Assembly (NCBI GenBank): GCA_029260265.1 | Contig: JAJDDO010000026.1 | Span: 310,001-374,000, forward strand | DNA length: 64,000 nt | Reading direction: 5' to 3' | From: Phycisphaerales bacterium | GTDB taxonomy: Bacteria; Planctomycetota; Phycisphaerae; Phycisphaerales; UBA1924 | Part shown: one piece after another, positions 60,173 through 64,000 of the stretch | Layout: every line of letters begins with the position of its first letter | How positions within the stretch are numbered: the stretch's first letter is position 1 | Notes under the pieces: model-generated | Databases searched by the model: none | What the model was told of the DNA's origin: nothing | Seen by the model: the letters and a program-made list of their open reading frames with translations, nothing else | Translations under genes and position numbers: made by a program

Positions 60173-61878
60173 GTGCACCACACGATAATCTCGAATCGGT
60201 TACCGGGGTGCAGCTGGCCCAAGGGATCGGGCACAAGCCCACCCAGGGGTTCTGGACCGAAGCATGGGGACAGATCATCCGTCGCCCCGCAGCGATTGCC
60301 GGGATGGTATGGGTTGCGATTGTCGCCTTCTTCGCGATATTTGCTCCACTGCTCGCCAACGGGCACCCGCTGATGATGTGGGAGATCGGGGCGGATGGGC
60401 AGCGTGGCCCGATGTCATCTCCATTGATTGAGAGCCTGACCGCTGCCGACGCGGTGCTGCTTGTATGGGGTGTCGTGGTGCCGCTCTTCTTGGTGCTGCC
60501 GATCATCAAAATGTCTCGCAGCGAGCGGCTGCGTGCATTGATCGCCGGCGGTATCCAGAGCGTGATAATCACGGTCATCGCCGGCATCGTGTATGCGTAT
60601 TTCATCGACCGAGATGTCGCGGACTGGGCCCGTGAGTTTGAGCAGTCTTGGTACTTTGTGCCTGTGGTCATGACGGTGATCGGGCTTGCCGCGGCAATCC
60701 CGTTTGCCGCTCTGGCGATCTGGGTGTATCACAGCAAATGGCGAATGGCTATGGTGGTGAGCATTTCGGTGGTTGTCTCGCTGCTTGTGGGGCTCAGGCT
60801 CGCACCTTCGCTGCCCAACTTTGACTACCGGGGACTGCAGGCTTCGGGGGAGATCGATGCGATCTACACCTTGATCCCTCATTCGCCCAATCAATCGTCG
60901 TCCACCATGTACAACCGTGAGCCAGGTGCTACGCCGATGTACGGGCTCTGGGAGAAGTTTGAAAATAAGCTGCGTCTTGAGTTTGATCACCCGGCGGAGC
61001 ATTCTGACGAAGAACTCACTGCGATGTCCATCAACGCATCCGCATTTGTACACCTTTATGATGTATCTGGCTCCGCTGCTGCGATTATGCCTGAATCGGT
61101 CACCGAGATCATCGGAGGCTATGAAAATGCAAGTGCCGATGGCTCATTGTCCAACCTGTATGAACTGAAGAACGAGATACTCGGGCATCAAGCGCCTGGG
61201 CATTTCTTGGGTACCGACACACTCGGTCAAGATGTTCTCTCGCAGATGCTTCACGCCTGCCGGCTTTCGATCTCGATCGGGTTGGTTTCGACAAGCATCG
61301 CGGTCACCATTGGGGTGATTGTTGGATCAATCATGGGATACTTCGGCGGGATCGTTGATCTGCTGCTCTATCGAGTGGTTGAGGTGTTTATGGCTATCCC
61401 GGTGTTGTTCTTGCTCATCGTGGCTGCGGGTGTCTTGCCGAGAAACATTTATATCATGATGGCCATCATCGGGTGCTTCACATGGACAGGCGCGGCAAGG
61501 TTTATCCGTGCGGAGTTCATGAAGCTTCGGGATATGGATTACATCCAGTCTGCCCGGGCGATGGGGCTGCCGCTGCGATCGATTCTTTTCAAGCACATGC
61601 TCCCCAATGGGGTTACGCCGGTGCTGGTTGAGTCATCGTTCCTTATTGCTGCGGCGATCCTGATCGAGGCGATCCTGAGCTACCTCGGGCTTGGCCCGGC
61701 GGGGCAGGCAAGCTGGGGCTTGCTGCTGAGTAACGCGACGGGTGATTCTGGAGCATTCATCTGGTGGCTTGCGATCTTCCCCGGCGGAGCAATCTTCCTG
61801 ACCACCCTCGCGTACAACCTGATCGGTGAAGCGCTCCGCGATGCGGTCGATCCCAAACTTAAGAAAGCACGCGTCTGA
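60169..61878 (+). CDS. Peptide-type ABC transporter permease 3 (OppC-like), enlarged
   Basis: A second OppC-like permease, 569 residues. The N terminus (GFWTEAWGQIIRRPAAIAGM then VWVAIVAFFAIFAPLL) is of OppC type. Two to four extra membrane segments lie at about residues 90-205, followed by a long periplasmic region, before GHFLGTDTLGQDVLSQMLHA, the block that marks the OppC core. EAA loop: QSARAMGLPLRSILFKHMLP; then VESSFLIAAAILIEAILSYL and LGLGPAGQASWGLLLSNATG. Coupled by ATGA to the OppB-like gene. With the 427-residue permease this makes two OppC-type subunits in one cluster. Confidence 0.88.
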   Translation: MSAPHDNLESVTGVQLAQGIGHKPTQGFWTEAWGQIIRRPAAIAGMVWVAIVAFFAIFAPLLANGHPLMMWEIGADGQRGPMSSPLIESLTAADAVLLVWGVVVPLFLVLPIIKMSRSERLRALIAGGIQSVIITVIAGIVYAYFIDRDVADWAREFEQSWYFVPVVMTVIGLAAAIPFAALAIWVYHSKWRMAMVVSISVVVSLLVGLRLAPSLPNFDYRGLQASGEIDAIYTLIPHSPNQSSSTMYNREPGATPMYGLWEKFENKLRLEFDHPAEHSDEELTAMSINASAFVHLYDVSGSAAAIMPESVTEIIGGYENASADGSLSNLYELKNEILGHQAPGHFLGTDTLGQDVLSQMLHACRLSISIGLVSTSIAVTIGVIVGSIMGYFGGIVDLLLYRVVEVFMAIPVLFLLIVAAGVLPRNIYIMMAIIGCFTWTGAARFIRAEFMKLRDMDYIQSARAMGLPLRSILFKHMLPNGVTPVLVESSFLIAAAILIEAILSYLGLGPAGQASWGLLLSNATGDSGAFIWWLAIFPGGAIFLTTLAYNLIGEALRDAVDPKLKKARV

Positions 61879-61905
61879 TTCGTGATGTGTCCCGGAGAAT
61901 TTTCA

Positions 61906-63048
61906 ATGACTGATGCAACAATCCCGCAGCCAGAGGCAAAGAAAACATCGGCGGTCGCCGAGCAGCCTCTTATGCAGGTCAAGAATCTTGCCGTCTCCTT
62001 CGACAATGGGTCCGGCCCCCGGATCCAAGCGGTCGATGGCGTCATGATGACAATCTATCCACGCCAAACCTTCGCCGTTGTTGGTGAATCTGGGTGTGGT
62101 AAGTCCGTGACCGCGATGAGCTCGATGCAACTCGTCCCGCGGCCTCCTGGTCGTTTCGATCGCGGAGAGATCCTGTTCCGCAGATCAAACGAGGACGGCG
62201 GGCATGTGGTGAACCTGCTCGAGATGAGCGAGTCAGAGATGAGATCCGTGCGTGGCAATGACATCGCGATGATCTTCCAAGAGCCGATGACGAGCCTCAA
62301 CCCGGTGTACACTGTTGGCGACCAGATCGTCGAGGCGATCACCCTGCATCGCGACGCGACCGCCAAGGAAGCTTGGCAGATCGGGATCGATGCGATGGAT
62401 GATGTCGGGATCCCAGATCCCGAAGGGCGGATGAAGGCGTACCCGCACCAGTTCTCTGGTGGTATGCGTCAGCGGGTCATGATTGCGATGGCTTTGGCGT
62501 GCCGCCCTCGATTATTGCTTGCTGACGAGCCGACGACCGCGCTCGATGTCACCATCCAAGCCCAGATCCTTGAGTTGCTCAAGGATCTGAAGGCAAAGCG
62601 TGATATGGGCATGATGCTGATTACCCACGACCTTGGCGTGGTTGCGGAGAACGCGGATGTTGTCTGTGTGATGTACGCCGGTCGCGTGGTCGAGTTTGCC
62701 AATGTGTACGACCTGTTTGATGACCCGAGGCATCCGTACACCCGTGGGCTGCTCGCTAGCATTCCAACAATCGGGCACCGTCGAGATCGGCTCGTGACCA
62801 TCGCCGAGGTCGTTGACAATCCGGAAGAGTTCAAAAAACTCCCCGGCGCAGATCAGGGCATCACCCCTTGGTGGCCTTGGCATGAGCCACCAAAGGATCT
62901 CAAGCGGCGCGATGAGCCGGCGGGCGATTATGTCCTCCGCAAGGTCGCCAAAGATCATTGGGTCGGCGTGTGGAGGACAGAAGCGCTCGCTGATGACAAT
63001 AGCCCCGCGCCCGATCTTTCATTCTGTGTAACCGACAACCCCCAATAG
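61906..63048 (+). CDS. Peptide-type ABC transporter ATP-binding protein (DppD/OppD-like)
   Basis: Cytoplasmic ATPase of the importer, 380 residues. Walker A GESGCGKSV (60-68), Q-loop in IAMIFQEPMTSLNPVYTVGD, signature FSGGMRQRVMIAMALA, Walker B LLLADEPTTALDVTIQAQIL, H-loop ITHDLGVVAENADVVCVMYA and the oligopeptide-type C-terminal block HPYTRGLLASIPTIGHRRDR. The last ~70 residues after IPTIG differ from the usual CxxxxPxC iron-sulfur-like region and lack those cysteines. GGAGA lies 7 bases before ATG 61906. The expected second ATPase (DppF/OppF) does not follow; the next gene encodes a glycosyltransferase-like protein. Confidence 0.93.
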   Translation: MTDATIPQPEAKKTSAVAEQPLMQVKNLAVSFDNGSGPRIQAVDGVMMTIYPRQTFAVVGESGCGKSVTAMSSMQLVPRPPGRFDRGEILFRRSNEDGGHVVNLLEMSESEMRSVRGNDIAMIFQEPMTSLNPVYTVGDQIVEAITLHRDATAKEAWQIGIDAMDDVGIPDPEGRMKAYPHQFSGGMRQRVMIAMALACRPRLLLADEPTTALDVTIQAQILELLKDLKAKRDMGMMLITHDLGVVAENADVVCVMYAGRVVEFANVYDLFDDPRHPYTRGLLASIPTIGHRRDRLVTIAEVVDNPEEFKKLPGADQGITPWWPWHEPPKDLKRRDEPAGDYVLRKVAKDHWVGVWRTEALADDNSPAPDLSFCVTDNPQ

Positions 63049-63057
63049 GAGGGTCGC

Positions 63058-64000
63058 ATGCGCGTCCTGCTGCTTGCAGATCGGGTCTTTGCTGCCCACG
63101 AGCGTGTGCTCATTGAACGCGTCGCGGTCGGGCTTGTTGCCGAGGGCATCGATGTCCACTGCGCACTGCCCGCACACCGCAAGGGAGCAAGCACCCCGTT
63201 CACGCTCGCGCGAGAGCCAGTCGTTTACAACGATCGCGGTCTGGCATTTACCCGATCGATCAGAGCGGCCCAGATCGCAAGGCAGGTCAACCGGGACACC
63301 AAGAGCACCGAGAGCAGCATCGATATTGTCCATGTCTTTGGCGGCTCGGCGTGGGGGATGGGAAAAGAGCTCGGCGAACTCTTTGATTGCCCGGTGGCCT
63401 ACGAAGTCTGGCGTGAAGGGATGATCGAGCGAGCGACACGCGTACATTCGCGAACTCCAAAGACATCGGGTTTCTTCGCGCCGGATACACCCATAGAGCA
63501 GGCGTTGATCCGAGCCGGGATGGGCTCGCAAACGCGGCTTACCCATTGGGGTGCGATCGCGGCGCAGAATCCGCGTGAACCATTCGTGGATGGGCAGGAT
63601 CATTCCGTCGTGCTTGTCAGTTCTGGACGCGATCGCGATGGATGCGCCGCGGCTTTCGACGGGCTTGTTACGGCAATCGGTTCGCGTGAGGATGTGCTTG
63701 TCTTTGTGAATGCCCAAGCTGCGGAACAAGGCGGGATCTGGAAACAAGCCCAGCGATTGGGCGTGCTTGATAAGCTCACGGTGGTCGAGCAAATGGAGGA
63801 TCGGCGTGATCTCATCTTGCGGTGTGACATGCTGGTCTACCCGGATCAACGCCATGAGCATCGTACGATATTGCTCGACGCGATGGGGCATGGGCTCGCG
63901 GTGGTTGCGGCGCGTGATGAGCGGGTCTCGGTGCTTGTGCCGCACGAAACGGCTCTGGTCGTTGATTCGCCCGTGGGTGATCAGTGGGCATCGAAGATCG
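63058..64000 (+). CDS. Glycosyltransferase-like protein (GT4-type), cut by window end
   Basis: Open reading frame without stop to the window end, at least 314 residues. AGGAGG sits 5 bases before ATG 63058. The N terminus MRVLLLADRVFAAHERVLIE and HVFGGSAWGMGKELGEL suit the N-terminal Rossmann lobe of GT-B fold enzymes; VVLVSSGRDRDGCAAAFDGL, EDVLVFVNAQ and ILRCDMLVYPDQRHEHRTIL followed by LLDAMGHGLAVVAARDE match the nucleotide-sugar lobe of GT4-like transferases. The usual E-x7-E near the end appears as a shortened, His-rich version. It lies nine bases after the ABC ATPase gene but is functionally unrelated to it as far as can be seen. Confidence 0.8.
   Translation, partial: MRVLLLADRVFAAHERVLIERVAVGLVAEGIDVHCALPAHRKGASTPFTLAREPVVYNDRGLAFTRSIRAAQIARQVNRDTKSTESSIDIVHVFGGSAWGMGKELGELFDCPVAYEVWREGMIERATRVHSRTPKTSGFFAPDTPIEQALIRAGMGSQTRLTHWGAIAAQNPREPFVDGQDHSVVLVSSGRDRDGCAAAFDGLVTAIGSREDVLVFVNAQAAEQGGIWKQAQRLGVLDKLTVVEQMEDRRDLILRCDMLVYPDQRHEHRTILLDAMGHGLAVVAARDERVSVLVPHETALVVDSPVGDQWASKI

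Overview
The window looks like a chromosomal segment of a Planctomycetota bacterium, most likely from the Phycisphaerae. The support is: two secreted proteins ending in tandem 'LNLQDVFAYLALFNAGCP' dockerin-like units, a DksA-type protein and an HU protein that both carry long Lys/Ala/Thr-rich histone-like tails, a very large SecA, a CstA with an inserted 'CxxCGY..CPECG' zinc ribbon, and a pilus/type II secretion locus with a giant GspK-like protein. The taxonomic call is an inference from these family features. No insertion sequence, prophage, CRISPR array or other mobile element was seen, and coding density is high with no gene-free gap over 300 bases.

Layout. 1-10,000: rpsG, a Tat-like membrane metallophosphoesterase, a GNAT acetyltransferase, a ThiF/MoeB-type E1-like enzyme, a DinB-fold protein, an MBL-fold hydrolase, a cupin, a membrane-anchored helical-repeat protein, then lspA, the DksA-like protein and accA on the minus strand, followed by proC. 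10,000-17,500: an ABC exporter pair, a SAM methyltransferase, a large UbiD decarboxylase, a PBP4-type peptidase, an orphan protein and a stand-alone response-regulator receiver. 17,500-26,400: two secreted dockerin-like proteins, psuG, cstA, tailed HU, a D-2-hydroxyacid dehydrogenase and a stand-alone TSCPD protein. 26,500-31,100: a small exported protein directly upstream of a 1339-residue SecA. 31,200-38,000: an orphan pseudopilin, a secreted propeller protein, a PAS protein paired with a soluble mini chemoreceptor, a pseudouridine-synthase/methyltransferase fusion, and coaB.

38,100-55,060 is a 17 kb all-forward envelope-machine locus: PilB-like ATPase, PilT, second PilB-like ATPase, PilC/GspF, four type IV pilin-like proteins linked by overlapping stops and starts, and an 1839-residue GspK-like protein. 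It resembles a type IV pilus/type II secretion hybrid; secretin, alignment proteins and prepilin peptidase are not in the window. After tRNA-Pro(TGG) comes a peptide-type ABC importer (55,288-63,048) with three enlarged permeases, a coiled-coil-tethered binding protein and one ATPase, followed by a glycosyltransferase-like gene cut by the window end.

The observations I rank highest are: the giant GspK-like protein, in which two GspK-like NxNTA motifs lie about 1190 residues apart; the pseudouridine synthase-methyltransferase fusion with a Gly/Arg/Pro tail; a SecM-like arrangement upstream of secA (small exported protein ending in PPP plus a possible long-range RNA pairing at the secA ribosome-binding region); the repeat-expanded SecA; and the zinc ribbon inserted in CstA.
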